From Bradyrhizobium daqingense (lineage in GTDB: Bacteria; Pseudomonadota; Alphaproteobacteria; Rhizobiales; Xanthobacteraceae), in NCBI RefSeq assembly GCF_021044685.1, contig NZ_CP088014.1, positions 5,380,001 to 5,444,000 of the forward strand: a DNA stretch of 64,000 bases, given 5' to 3'. Within the stretch, counting starts at the first letter, position 1; each line of letters opens with the position of its first letter. Below the pieces are notes generated by a model. That model was given only the letters and a program-made list of their open reading frames with translations. It did no database searches and had not been told where the DNA came from. The translations under genes were made by a program, and so were the position numbers. Below, piece after piece: positions 25,723 to 33,822 of this stretch.

Positions 25723-28032
25723 TTACACACCCGTCGCCTGCCTTTCCTCGTCCGTCCATTCGACCGCGACGGGCATCAGGTCCGGCTGCAGCGGTGCGTC
25801 CTCCGACATGACGTAGCCGTCCAGCGCGCGCAGGAGTGCAGCGATCAGCGCCGGCTTGCGCAGCGGCTTGGCGAGGAAGTCCGACATGCCGGCTTCGCGG
25901 CAAATCCTGACGTCCTCGGGGAACGCATTGGCGGTGAGCGCCACGATCGGCAAGGTTTCGAACCGGTCGCCTTGCGCACGGATCGCGCGGGTCGCGGCCA
26001 GTCCGTCCATGTCGGGCATGCGCACGTCCATCAGCACGATATCGTGGTCGCCATCGGAAGCTGCCGCGACCGCCTGCACGCCGTCGGTGACGACGCGCAG
26101 CTCGACCTCGAAGGCCCCCAACATCTTGCTCACGACCATGCGGTTGACGGCGTCGTCCTCCGCAACCAACACCCTCAGCGGCCGGTCGAGGTCGGCGATG
26201 CGGGCCCTCAGCTCCTCGGCGGCATCGCGGCCGGCATCCTGATCGGATGCCTGCGCCTGGCTCCAGGGTAGCACCAGCGTGAAGCGGAAAGCCGAGCCCT
26301 CGCCCGGCGTCGAGGTGACGCCGATGGTGCCGCCCATCTGCTCGATGATGCGCCTGGAGATCGCAAGGCCAAGGCCGGTGCCGCCGAAGCGGCGGCTGAT
26401 CGAGGCGTCGGCCTGGGCGAAATCGCTGAAGAGCTCACCGAGCTTTTCGGGGGCGATGCCGATGCCGGTGTCGGTCACCGTCCATTCGACGGTCGCCAGC
26501 AGATCGCGCCGCGCCTGGCAGGTGGCCGAAATCGTCACCTCGCCTTCGTCGGTGAACTTCACCGCGTTGGACACGAGGTTGAGCAGCACCTGGCGGATGC
26601 GCGCGACGTCGCCGCGCAGCGTCGGCGGCAGGTTCGGATCGAGCGCGACCCTGACTGTGAACCCCTTGTTCTTGGCGCTCGCGCGCCCCACCGTCGCGAC
26701 GGCTTCGACCAGCGCCTGCGGCGCGAAATCGATCGCCTCGAATTGGAAGCGGCCGGCCTCGAGCTTGGACAGGTCGAGGATGTCGTTGAGGATGCGCTGG
26801 AGATTGTCGCCGGACTCGCGGATCGTGGTGACGGCCTCGCGCTGCTCCGGATCGAGCTTGGTCTCCAGCAGCATGCTGGCGAGCCCGAGCACGCCGTTCA
26901 TCGGCGTGCGGATTTCGTGGCTCATCACCGCGAGGAAGTCGGACTTGGCGCGACTCTCGGCCTCGGCCTTTTCCGCGCGCCAGCGTTCGGTGACGTCGCG
27001 GCCGAAGCCGCGATAGCCGAGGAAATGACCGTCGCGATCGTGGGCCGGCTTCGCCGTCAGCGACCACAGCCGCGCCTCGCCGCCGGCAACGACCTTCAGG
27101 TTCATCTCGTGCAGCGGCTCGGCCTGCTCCATCAGGCCCACGATGTTGTAGGCAGCCGTCTTGTCCTCGGGGCAGAGCATGTCGAGCACGTCGGCGAAAT
27201 GCGATCCCTTGAGCAGCGGAAGCGGCAGCTGTGCGACGGCGGCGAAGCGTTCGGGCACCTCGACCAAGCGTCCCTCGGCATCGGTCTGCCACAGCCAGTC
27301 GCTGGCATTCTCCTGAAAGTCCTTGAGCAGCAGCGAGATGATCTCGGTCTGCCGCTCGAGCTCGAGCTGGGCCTTGAGATTGCCGAGGAAGAGGTTGCCT
27401 TGGGAGACGATGTTGCGCGCCATGAAGAACGCGAACAGCAGCAGGAACACCGCGGTGACGAGATAGGGACCGGTGCCGCACAGCAGCAGCGCGCCGACGC
27501 AGGCGATCGTCACGGTGGCGAGATAGACGAGGCCGGCCCGCGGAAAGGTCGACAGCATGAATGCGCCACCGGACATCATCCCGACCATGAGGCAAGCCAG
27601 GATGAGCTGGCTGGTCGGCTCGACGCGGCTGAACAGGGCTAGCGGCAGCGTGCCCCAGATCGCGGCGAGGAAGAACGCCTGTCGCAGCATCTGCCGCGCG
27701 GCGCGTGGCGAGGCCTCTTGCGGCGGGTTTCGATGCGACCTCCGCCACGCGCGCACCGCGAGCGAGGCGGTGGCGGCGAGTGTCAGGCCCCAGATCGCGA
27801 GGAAGTCGTTCCAGCCCCGGCCCCAGAACAGGATCAGCACGATGCCGACATTGAGCATGGTCACGGCCATCGTCACCGGGATCAGCCGCGTCACCGCGTC
27901 TATCTGCTTGGCGCGGATGCGCCGCAGCTCGCGCTCGCTGAGATCGGCGGTCAGGCCGTCCTCGATCTCGAAGCCGCCGAGCCAGTACAGGAACGCGCCG
28001 ACCAGGCCGTCTCGCGGCTCAGTTCGCTTCAT
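25723..28032 (-). CDS. Membrane hybrid sensor histidine kinase (6TM-PAS-HisKA-HATPase-REC)
   Basis: 769 residues from MKRTEPRDG. About six membrane helices between residues 45 and 215 form a MASE-like sensing module. A PAS domain follows (DWLWQTDAEGRLVEVPERF, ending in FGRDVTERW), then HisKA with FLAVMSHEIRTPMNGVLG (phospho-accepting His), an HATPase domain with NLVSNAVKFTDEGEVT, GIGIAPEKLGELF and GTGLGLAIS, and a C-terminal receiver with MDVRMPDMDGLAATRA (Asp) and FLAKPLRK (Lys). No separate output regulator is adjacent, so the receiver probably passes phosphate to an unlinked histidine phosphotransferase. Confidence 0.92.
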   Translation of the reverse strand: MKRTEPRDGLVGAFLYWLGGFEIEDGLTADLSERELRRIRAKQIDAVTRLIPVTMAVTMLNVGIVLILFWGRGWNDFLAIWGLTLAATASLAVRAWRRSHRNPPQEASPRAARQMLRQAFFLAAIWGTLPLALFSRVEPTSQLILACLMVGMMSGGAFMLSTFPRAGLVYLATVTIACVGALLLCGTGPYLVTAVFLLLFAFFMARNIVSQGNLFLGNLKAQLELERQTEIISLLLKDFQENASDWLWQTDAEGRLVEVPERFAAVAQLPLPLLKGSHFADVLDMLCPEDKTAAYNIVGLMEQAEPLHEMNLKVVAGGEARLWSLTAKPAHDRDGHFLGYRGFGRDVTERWRAEKAEAESRAKSDFLAVMSHEIRTPMNGVLGLASMLLETKLDPEQREAVTTIRESGDNLQRILNDILDLSKLEAGRFQFEAIDFAPQALVEAVATVGRASAKNKGFTVRVALDPNLPPTLRGDVARIRQVLLNLVSNAVKFTDEGEVTISATCQARRDLLATVEWTVTDTGIGIAPEKLGELFSDFAQADASISRRFGGTGLGLAISRRIIEQMGGTIGVTSTPGEGSAFRFTLVLPWSQAQASDQDAGRDAAEELRARIADLDRPLRVLVAEDDAVNRMVVSKMLGAFEVELRVVTDGVQAVAAASDGDHDIVLMDVRMPDMDGLAATRAIRAQGDRFETLPIVALTANAFPEDVRICREAGMSDFLAKPLRKPALIAALLRALDGYVMSEDAPLQPDLMPVAVEWTDEERQATGV

Positions 28033-28188
28033 GGATTTGTCCGGCCATCCCATCGGTGGAACCCTTGCGCAAATCCATGCCCCGGCGCGCGCTTAAGGCG
28101 GGTTAATTTTGTGGGAGATTTTGCGGCGTCCTTGACGGGCGCGTTGGCAGTTTGTTCTAACCATGGCCCCTGCCCGGAGCCCGCCGAC

Positions 28189-28986
28189 ATGCCCATCAGA
28201 GTAGCCACCTGGAACGTGAACTCGGTCCGGCAGCGGATCGACCTGCTCCTGAGCTGGCTGAAGGAGTGCCAGCCGGACATCGTCTGCCTCCAGGAGATCA
28301 AATGCGTCGACGAGGCCTTCCCGCGGCTGGAGATCGAGGCGCTGGGTTACAATGTGGTGACGCACGGGCAGAAGACCTTCAACGGCGTCGCCCTGCTCTC
28401 TAAGCTCCGGTTCGACGAGACCAAGTCGGGGCTGGCCGGCGACGATGAGGATGCCCACGCCCGCTTCCTCGAAGGGGTGGTGACGCTCAAGAGCGGCGTA
28501 CTGCGCATCGCCTGCCTCTATCTGCCCAACGGCAATCCGGTCGGGACCGAGAAATATCCCTACAAGCTCAAATGGATGTCGCGGCTTCTTGAGTACTCGA
28601 AGGAACGCCTCAAGACCGAGGAGCCGCTGATCCTTGCCGGCGACTTCAACGTCATCCCGCACGCCCGTGACGTCCACAACCCCGCCGCCTGGACCGAGGA
28701 CGCCCTGTTCAAGGCCGAGACCCGCGAGAGCTTTCAATCCTTGCTCGGCCTCGGCCTGACCGATGCCTTGCGCGCCGTCACCGACGAGCCCGGGCTCTAT
28801 ACGTTCTGGGACTACCAGGCCGGCGCCTGGCAGAAAAACCAGGGCCTGCGGATCGACCATCTGCTGCTGTCGCCGCAGGCCAGCGACAAGCTCGCCAATG
28901 TCGGGATCGACAGCTATGTGCGGGCTTGGGAGAAGCCGTCGGACCACGTGCCGGTATGGGCGGATCTCGATCTCGAGGCGGCTTGA
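28189..28986 (+). CDS. xthA: Exodeoxyribonuclease III (AP endonuclease)
   Basis: 265 residues starting MPIRVATWNVNSVRQR (ATG 28189). Base-excision repair nuclease. CLQEIKC holds the metal-binding glutamate, LAGDFNVIPHARDV the catalytic Asp-Asn pair, and the C-terminal LRIDHLLLS and EKPSDHVPVWADL the final Asp-His. Divergent from the hybrid kinase across ~155 bp. Confidence 0.96.
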   Translation: MPIRVATWNVNSVRQRIDLLLSWLKECQPDIVCLQEIKCVDEAFPRLEIEALGYNVVTHGQKTFNGVALLSKLRFDETKSGLAGDDEDAHARFLEGVVTLKSGVLRIACLYLPNGNPVGTEKYPYKLKWMSRLLEYSKERLKTEEPLILAGDFNVIPHARDVHNPAAWTEDALFKAETRESFQSLLGLGLTDALRAVTDEPGLYTFWDYQAGAWQKNQGLRIDHLLLSPQASDKLANVGIDSYVRAWEKPSDHVPVWADLDLEAA

Positions 28987-28999
28987 ACCAATTCGCGTA

Positions 29000-29103
29000 G
29001 TCATTCCGGGGCGGCTCGAAGAGCCGAACCTCAGGTGCGCAACTGCGCACCGGGGAATCTCGAGATTCCGGGTTCGATGCTTCGCATCGCCCCGGAATAG
29101 TGA
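29000..29103. repeat. Palindromic intergenic repeat between convergent genes
   Basis: About 104 bp filling the gap between xthA and the ExoR-like gene. Ends GTCATTCCGGGGCG and CGCCCCGGAATAGTGA are complementary over about 13 bases, with internal dyads GGCTCGAAGAGCC, GGTGCGCAACTGCGCACC, TCTCGAGA and GATGCTTCGCATC. Such multi-hairpin elements could terminate or protect both converging transcripts. Confidence 0.8.
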
Positions 29104-29928
29104 TTACTCCCGGCGGCCCTGCACCCATTGCTCCAGCATTTGCAGGGCCATGGCGCGGTCGTCGTCGGAGGCCTTGGCGAAGGCGCGGTTGTAGCTTTCC
29201 TTGATCCAAACTTCTTCAGCGCCGGCGCTGTCACGCGCCAGGGTCAGCCACATCAGGCCGCGCGCAGCCTGCCGCGGCAGCCGGTCGCCGTTGAACAGCA
29301 TCTGGCCGAGCAGCGCCTGGGCCTGATGCTGGCCCTTCTGGGCGGCAAGGCCGAGCCAGCGTGCGCCGTAGCGGAAATCCTCGCGCGAGGCGTCCGGCGT
29401 CTTCAGGTACAGCCGCGCCAGATCGTACTGCGCGTCGGCGTTGCCGAAATAGGACGCGGCATAGGAGAACATCTCCCGCGCCCGATCCGGATCCGACTTG
29501 ACCTTCGAGTTCGGGATACCGCTCAGATAGTACCGGCCGAGCGCGACGAAGGCGTTGGCCACGATCTGTGCCTGCGGCGCCGACGGGCTGTCCTCGGCAT
29601 GCGCGTTGGCGATGCGGCTGAAATATTCGAAGGCGCGCAGATCGTCCTGGGCGACGCCGTCGCCATTGGCGTACATGCGGCCGAGCTTCCATTGCGCGAT
29701 GGGGTGACCGCCCTCGGCGGCATATTGCAGCGCGGTGAGCGAAGTTTCCTGGGTGGCGACCACCGGCGGAACCTTGGTGCGAACCGCGGCTGCGGCGCCA
29801 GGCAGGGTGGTCACGACGGGGATGGCAGCGTCCTTGTTGACCGGCGCACCGTCAAAGGCGAGCGCCGGCGCGGCCAGCGCTATAGCCCCCAACACAAACG
29901 CAACTTTGGCACGCCTAGATGTCCGCAT
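29104..29928 (-). CDS. exoR: ExoR-like periplasmic Sel1-repeat protein
   Basis: 274 residues. Signal peptide FVLGAIALAAPALAF-DG, then Sel1 repeats: AAEGGHPIAQWKLGRMYANG, AFVALGRYYLSG, YFGNADAQYDLARLYLKTP, AAQKGQHQAQALLGQMLFNG. Length and repeat layout match rhizobial ExoR (about 268 residues), the periplasmic inhibitor of the ExoS-ChvI two-component system that controls exopolysaccharide and motility in Sinorhizobium and Agrobacterium. Neither exoS nor chvI is in the window, so regulatory partnership is inferred from family alone. Its start overlaps the ilvD 3' end by 14 bp. Confidence 0.75.
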   Translation of the reverse strand: MRTSRRAKVAFVLGAIALAAPALAFDGAPVNKDAAIPVVTTLPGAAAAVRTKVPPVVATQETSLTALQYAAEGGHPIAQWKLGRMYANGDGVAQDDLRAFEYFSRIANAHAEDSPSAPQAQIVANAFVALGRYYLSGIPNSKVKSDPDRAREMFSYAASYFGNADAQYDLARLYLKTPDASREDFRYGARWLGLAAQKGQHQAQALLGQMLFNGDRLPRQAARGLMWLTLARDSAGAEEVWIKESYNRAFAKASDDDRAMALQMLEQWVQGRRE

Positions 29929-31636
29929 AGCACTGTTTCTCGTGCGCGCCGCCCGGATGGGTTACTGCCCCACCGACCGCTGGTCCAACCTGCTGAGCAT
30001 ATTTCCAAAGCGCACCCGACGTATGGTTAGTCGCGCGAGCGCTCCATTTGGTCTTGCGTTGGGCAAGCTCCTGGTCGCTCAATTTTACGTCAAGGGTACC
30101 GGCGACGGCATCGATCTCGATGATGTCGCCATCCTCGAGCAGCCCGATCGGGCCGCCGATCGCGGCCTCGGGGCCGACATGGCCGATGCAGAAGCCCCGG
30201 GTGGCACCGGAGAAGCGGCCGTCGGTGATGAGCGCGATCTTGCCGCCCATGCCTTGGCCGGTCAGCGCTGCGGTGGTCTGGAGCATTTCCCGCATGCCGG
30301 GGCCGCCCTTGGGCCCCTCGTAGCGGATCACGATGACTTCGCCTTCGCGGTAGGTGCGGTTCTGGACGGCCTCGAAAGCATCCTCCTCACGGTCGAAGCA
30401 CCTGGCCGGACCGGTAAACCTGAGGTTGGACATTCCCGCGACTTTCACGATCGCACCTTCTGGCGCCAAATTGCCCTTCAGACCCACCACACCGCCGGTG
30501 ACGGTGATCGGCTTGTCCGCCGGGTGCACCACGTCTTGGTGCGGATTCCACTTCACGCTTTTGAGGTTTTCGGCGATCGTTCGACCGGTGACCGTAATGC
30601 AGTCGCCGTGGAGAAATCCGTTGTCGAGCAGCGTCTTCATCAGAAGCGGTATGCCACCTACTTCAAACATGTCTTTGGCGACATAACGGCCGCCCGGCTT
30701 CAAATCCGCGACATATGGTGTCTTTTTGAAGATTTCGGCGACGTCGAACAGGTCGAACTTGATACCCGCCTCATGCGCGATCGCCGGTAGGTGCAGCGCA
30801 GCATTGGTCGAGCCGCCGGACGCCGCCACCACGGCAGCCGCATTCTCCAGCGCCTTGCGCGTGACGATGTCGCGCGGCCGGAGGTTCTGAGCGATCAGGT
30901 CCATGACCTTCTCGCCCGCGGTCATGCAGAACGCGTCGCGGATTTCGTACGGTGCGGGCGCACCCGCCGAGTACGGCAGCGCAAGGCCGATGGCCTCGGA
31001 GACGGTCGCCATCGTGTTGGCGGTGAACTGCGCGCCGCAGGCGCCCGCCGACGGGCAGGCCACGCGCTCGATCTCGTCGAGATCCTCGTCCGACATGGCG
31101 CCGACCGAATGCTTGCCGACGGCCTCGAACATGTCCTGGACGGTGACCTGCTGCCCGCGGAAATTGCCCGGCAGGATCGAGCCGCCATAGATGAAGATCG
31201 AGGGCACGTTGAGGCGGACCATCGCCATCATCATGCCCGGCAGCGACTTGTCGCAGCCAGCGAGGCCGACCAGCGCGTCATAGGCATGGCCGCGCACGGT
31301 CAGCTCGACGGAGTCGGCGATGCATTCGCGCGACGGCAGCGAGGAGCGCATGCCGTCATGGCCCATGGCGATGCCGTCGGTCACGGTGATGGTGCAGAAT
31401 TCGCGCGGCGTGCCGCCGGCCGACGCCACGCCCTTCTTGACGGCCTGCGCCTGGCGCATCAGGGCGATGTTGCAGGGAGCCGCCTCATTCCAGCAGGAGG
31501 CGACGCCGACGAACGGCTGGTGGATCTGCTCGGTGGTCAGACCCATCGCGTAGAAGTAGGACCGATGCGGCGCGCGCGGAGGGCCTTCCGTCACGTGACG
31601 GCTCGGTAGCCTCTGCTTGTCAATCTTGGCGCCCAT
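29915..31636 (-). CDS. ilvD: Dihydroxy-acid dehydratase
   Basis: 573 residues. Dehydrates 2,3-dihydroxy acids in valine, leucine and isoleucine synthesis. VASCWNEAAPCNIAL, LAGCDKSLPGMMMAM and CPSAGACGAQFTANTM carry the conserved cysteines expected to bind the Fe-S cluster, with the metal ligands (D/E) in the intervening region; RFSGATRGFCIGHVGPEA is the C-terminal signature. The stop lies within the first codons of the ExoR-like gene, so the two are likely co-transcribed. Confidence 0.95.
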   Translation of the reverse strand: MGAKIDKQRLPSRHVTEGPPRAPHRSYFYAMGLTTEQIHQPFVGVASCWNEAAPCNIALMRQAQAVKKGVASAGGTPREFCTITVTDGIAMGHDGMRSSLPSRECIADSVELTVRGHAYDALVGLAGCDKSLPGMMMAMVRLNVPSIFIYGGSILPGNFRGQQVTVQDMFEAVGKHSVGAMSDEDLDEIERVACPSAGACGAQFTANTMATVSEAIGLALPYSAGAPAPYEIRDAFCMTAGEKVMDLIAQNLRPRDIVTRKALENAAAVVAASGGSTNAALHLPAIAHEAGIKFDLFDVAEIFKKTPYVADLKPGGRYVAKDMFEVGGIPLLMKTLLDNGFLHGDCITVTGRTIAENLKSVKWNPHQDVVHPADKPITVTGGVVGLKGNLAPEGAIVKVAGMSNLRFTGPARCFDREEDAFEAVQNRTYREGEVIVIRYEGPKGGPGMREMLQTTAALTGQGMGGKIALITDGRFSGATRGFCIGHVGPEAAIGGPIGLLEDGDIIEIDAVAGTLDVKLSDQELAQRKTKWSARATNHTSGALWKYAQQVGPAVGGAVTHPGGAHEKQCYADI

Positions 31637-32220
31637 CGCAACCAGTTTCCTCGGCCAACCCTTTCAGACCCGAAAAATCAGAGCCAAGATTTGAATCGAC
31701 CTTGGGATTTCCGTGCTGTCGAGGACTGCCGCTGCTCCTAAAACATTAGAGCGATTTTATTCACGTTCGGGTGTGGCCAAAAAGCGGCGTTGATACGAAC
31801 GGCCGGTGATGAAGGTTAAATCCGGGATGGGTGTTGCGTAGACAGCACAATCGTTACCGGGAAGACACGGATGTCGCTACTTTGATACCTCCGTCTAGAG
31901 CCGATTCACCACCCTTTGATTCAGCGTGCGGATGCAGAGGCCTAAGCCGAGTCGCGTACACACTCCTGCAGGTCGATGGCCGCTGCTGGATGGAGCAAGG
32001 CAAGTGGTCGCGGTTCACGACCATGTCCCGGACAAGCCGCGACGCCATAGCGTGTCGACGACGCGCGCGTGAACGCGCTTTCGCGTTGCGGCGCTGAGCC
32101 GGGACCCAGGGTGGCAGGGGCATGCGGAGAGATGGGCCCCGGCTCTGCAGCGCATCGTCGAAGGGACGCTGCGCTGCGTCCGGGGCACGGGAGCGAAATG
32201 TGGCGCGACTCTCTCCACAT

Positions 32221-32313
32221 CGTCATTGCGAGGAGCCCTTGCGACGAAGCAATCCAGAGTCTTTCCGTGGAGGGATTCTGGATTGCTTCGTCGCTTCGCT
32301 CCTCGCAATGACG
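32221..32313. repeat. Palindromic intergenic repeat, CGTCATTGCGAGGAG type
   Basis: About 93 bp. Left arm CGTCATTGCGAGGAGC with GACGAAGCAATCCAGA, right arm TCTGGATTGCTTCGTC with GCTCCTCGCAATGACG: the arms are almost perfectly complementary over ~40 bases around a short centre, so RNA or single-stranded DNA would form one long hairpin. Copies of the same subtype lie at 50709-50790 and 57550-57635. Confidence 0.85.
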
Positions 32314-32351
32314 GAGTATGTGGCGATAGCTGGCTCTCTCTCTAACCTCCG

Positions 32352-32491
32352 CTGTCATTCCCCGCCACCGGGTCTCGCCTTCGGCGAGCCCGATGACAGG
32401 CTCCAGCGGGGAATCCAGTACGCCGCGGCGTCTCGATCAATCACTGCTATCTCGGAGTACTGGATCGTCCGGTCAAGCCGGACGATGACAG
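32352..32491. repeat. Palindromic intergenic repeat, GTCATTCCCCGC type
   Basis: About 140 bp. Shares GAATCCAGTACGCCGCGG and the outer GTCATTCCCCGC/GATGACAG ends with the element at 10313-10434. Contains a second hairpin insert in its left half (GGGTCTCGCC..GGCGAGCCC) and CCGGTCAAGCCGG in its right half. Confidence 0.8.
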
Positions 32492-32583
32492 TGAGTGTGT
32501 GGCTGCAGACATGCCCTCGCAGCCTCGCGGCGCATTTCGCCCGAGCTTTGCTTGATCGCTCCACCCTCTAAAGCCAAGAGGGT

Positions 32584-33060
32584 GCAGGGAAGGCCGGGTG
32601 CCGGCGGCACCCGCGGTCCGCTGCGCAAAAGCACACGCAGGAAGAACCGCACAGCAGCATACAGGTGAAGCCCAACACACGGCCTTCCCTGCGCGATGGT
32701 CGGACGGCTTATGCCGTGCTCTCCCGGGAGCCGAGTTCCTTCTGGCCTCCCTCACCCTTGCGAAATTCACCAGCCCTGCGCCGGTTGACGCAGATGCCGC
32801 CTCCGCAAGAGCTTGACCGTAGCAACGACGGCCAGGACCACACGGTTTTGCCGTACGCACGGTTCGTTGACGCCACAGGGTCCGGCGGCGTTGTGCACCT
32901 TGCCACCGGAATATGACGCGACGAACCTGACAGCGCCGCTCGTCCACGCGATGCGAAGGGTTCACGGAGAGCAATCCGCCCTGCCCTTGGCTTTCGCACA
33001 CGACGCTGCTGCGTCCACCGCAAGCCCGGCTCTGCGATCACACGACAACATGACCGCCCC
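32584..33060. repeat. Structured ~480-bp non-coding element, probably dispersed and multicopy
   Basis: A sequence with clear secondary structure and no credible gene. GCAGGGAAGGCC (32584-32595) is the exact reverse complement of GGCCTTCCCTGC (32681-32692), enclosing a perfect GGGTGCC-GGC-GGCACCC hairpin (32596-32612) and a CTGCG..CGCAG stem (32621-32640). The remaining 370 bp continue with conserved-looking blocks such as GTTCGTTGACGCCACAGG and a second copy of related sequence in reverse order (GACGCGACGAACC). I recall similar sequence in many bradyrhizobial genomes, but could not check. Frames annotated across it on either strand are likely artefacts. Confidence 0.55.
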
Positions 33061-33170
33061 TCAAGGGTGAGCCGGGATGCGCATCACATACGCCAATTCC
33101 GAATTTCGGTAAATCGGAATATTTTTCCGAATCCGGATTGACAGAGGTCGACACAGGCGCGGCGGACCGC

Positions 33171-33752
33171 TCAGGCCGACATCGCTTCCTTGCGCCGGAG
33201 CGGATCGACAAGACGTAGGATCTCGCACGCGGCGACGAGGCCGGCGAGCCATGCGGCGCTGGTCAGCCCGATGCGCGTCAAAATGGCTGCCGTGAAGGCG
33301 CCCTCGCCGCCCAGCAACGGCGTCGCGGCAAGCAGCACGAGCTCATAGGCCGCATAGGCGGCGACGAACGTCACGGTCAGCACCAGCGGCGTGCGTCCCT
33401 GCGGCAGCGTCCGCAGCACGGCGGACGACACTGCTGTGGCCAGCAGCGCAGCCATACCGATGGCAAGACCCCAGGCCGTGGTGCTGCCGTCCACTGGATA
33501 ATGCAGCGCGCCGAAGCCGATGGTCTGGTTCACGAGCCAGGCGCCGGTGACGACGAGCAGCGCGGGACGCAGCGGCAGCATCGCGGCCGCGAGAACCGCG
33601 AAGGCCGCAAAGGGCGTCGCGCAAGCCAGCGCGAAGCTCGCGAGCGCGCACGACGCCGTCAGCAGCGCCAGGCAGAACAGCGGCGCAAGGCGTGGCGGCA
33701 CAGGATGAAGCCGCAAACGGTCGGCGTGAGACGGCAGGATGCTGCGAGCCAT
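33171..33752 (-). CDS. Six-helix membrane protein, candidate BtuM-type vitamin B12 permease
   Basis: 193 residues with about six membrane helices (roughly 22-43, 45-60, 63-82, 90-112, 120-146, 152-178). It follows the riboswitch-controlled TonB receptor by 70 bp on the same strand, and a strong AAGGAG precedes its ATG. BtuM proteins are ~200-residue solitary ECF S-component transporters for cobalamin linked to btuB in proteobacteria, and have a key cysteine near the first loop; here Cys44 in ALACATP lies exactly between helices 1 and 2, and NQTIGFGALHYPVDGS looks like a substrate loop. Family assignment is inferred from context, size and topology, not from an alignment. Confidence 0.55.
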   Translation of the reverse strand: MARSILPSHADRLRLHPVPPRLAPLFCLALLTASCALASFALACATPFAAFAVLAAAMLPLRPALLVVTGAWLVNQTIGFGALHYPVDGSTTAWGLAIGMAALLATAVSSAVLRTLPQGRTPLVLTVTFVAAYAAYELVLLAATPLLGGEGAFTAAILTRIGLTSAAWLAGLVAACEILRLVDPLRRKEAMSA

Positions 33753-33822
33753 GGTTGATCTCCTTCTTTTCGTATTCTAGTCGGTTTGAGAGCTTGTGAC
33801 AGCCCCGGGTGCAGAGCCTTGA

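Larger units (their letters stand above)
31637..33170. other. Gene-free repeat field between ilvD and the B12 uptake genes
   Basis: This 1.5-kb stretch contains no convincing gene; the open frames in it are short, overlap on both strands and coincide with repeats. The first ~580 bp (31637-32220) should hold the ilvD promoter and, near 32090-32215, a further inverted structure in which GAGCCGGGACCC- and CCCCGGCTCTG-like blocks pair. Two palindromic elements and one 480-bp structured element follow and are listed separately. The last 110 bp are AT-rich with a TCGGAA-N5-TTCCGA dyad (33114-33130) that could be a weak terminator for the minus-strand gene ending at 33171. Confidence 0.7.

Noticed and set aside
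32447..33001. Minus-strand frame of 184 codons and overlapping frames in the 32.5-33.0 kb repeat
   Set aside because: They lie within the structured repeat, have competing frames on both strands and no domain; best explained as non-coding.
32584..33060. Possible retron, group II intron or IscB/TnpB guide RNA
   Set aside because: No reverse transcriptase, IscB or TnpB gene is anywhere in the window, and the sequence does not match known guide RNA patterns I recall.
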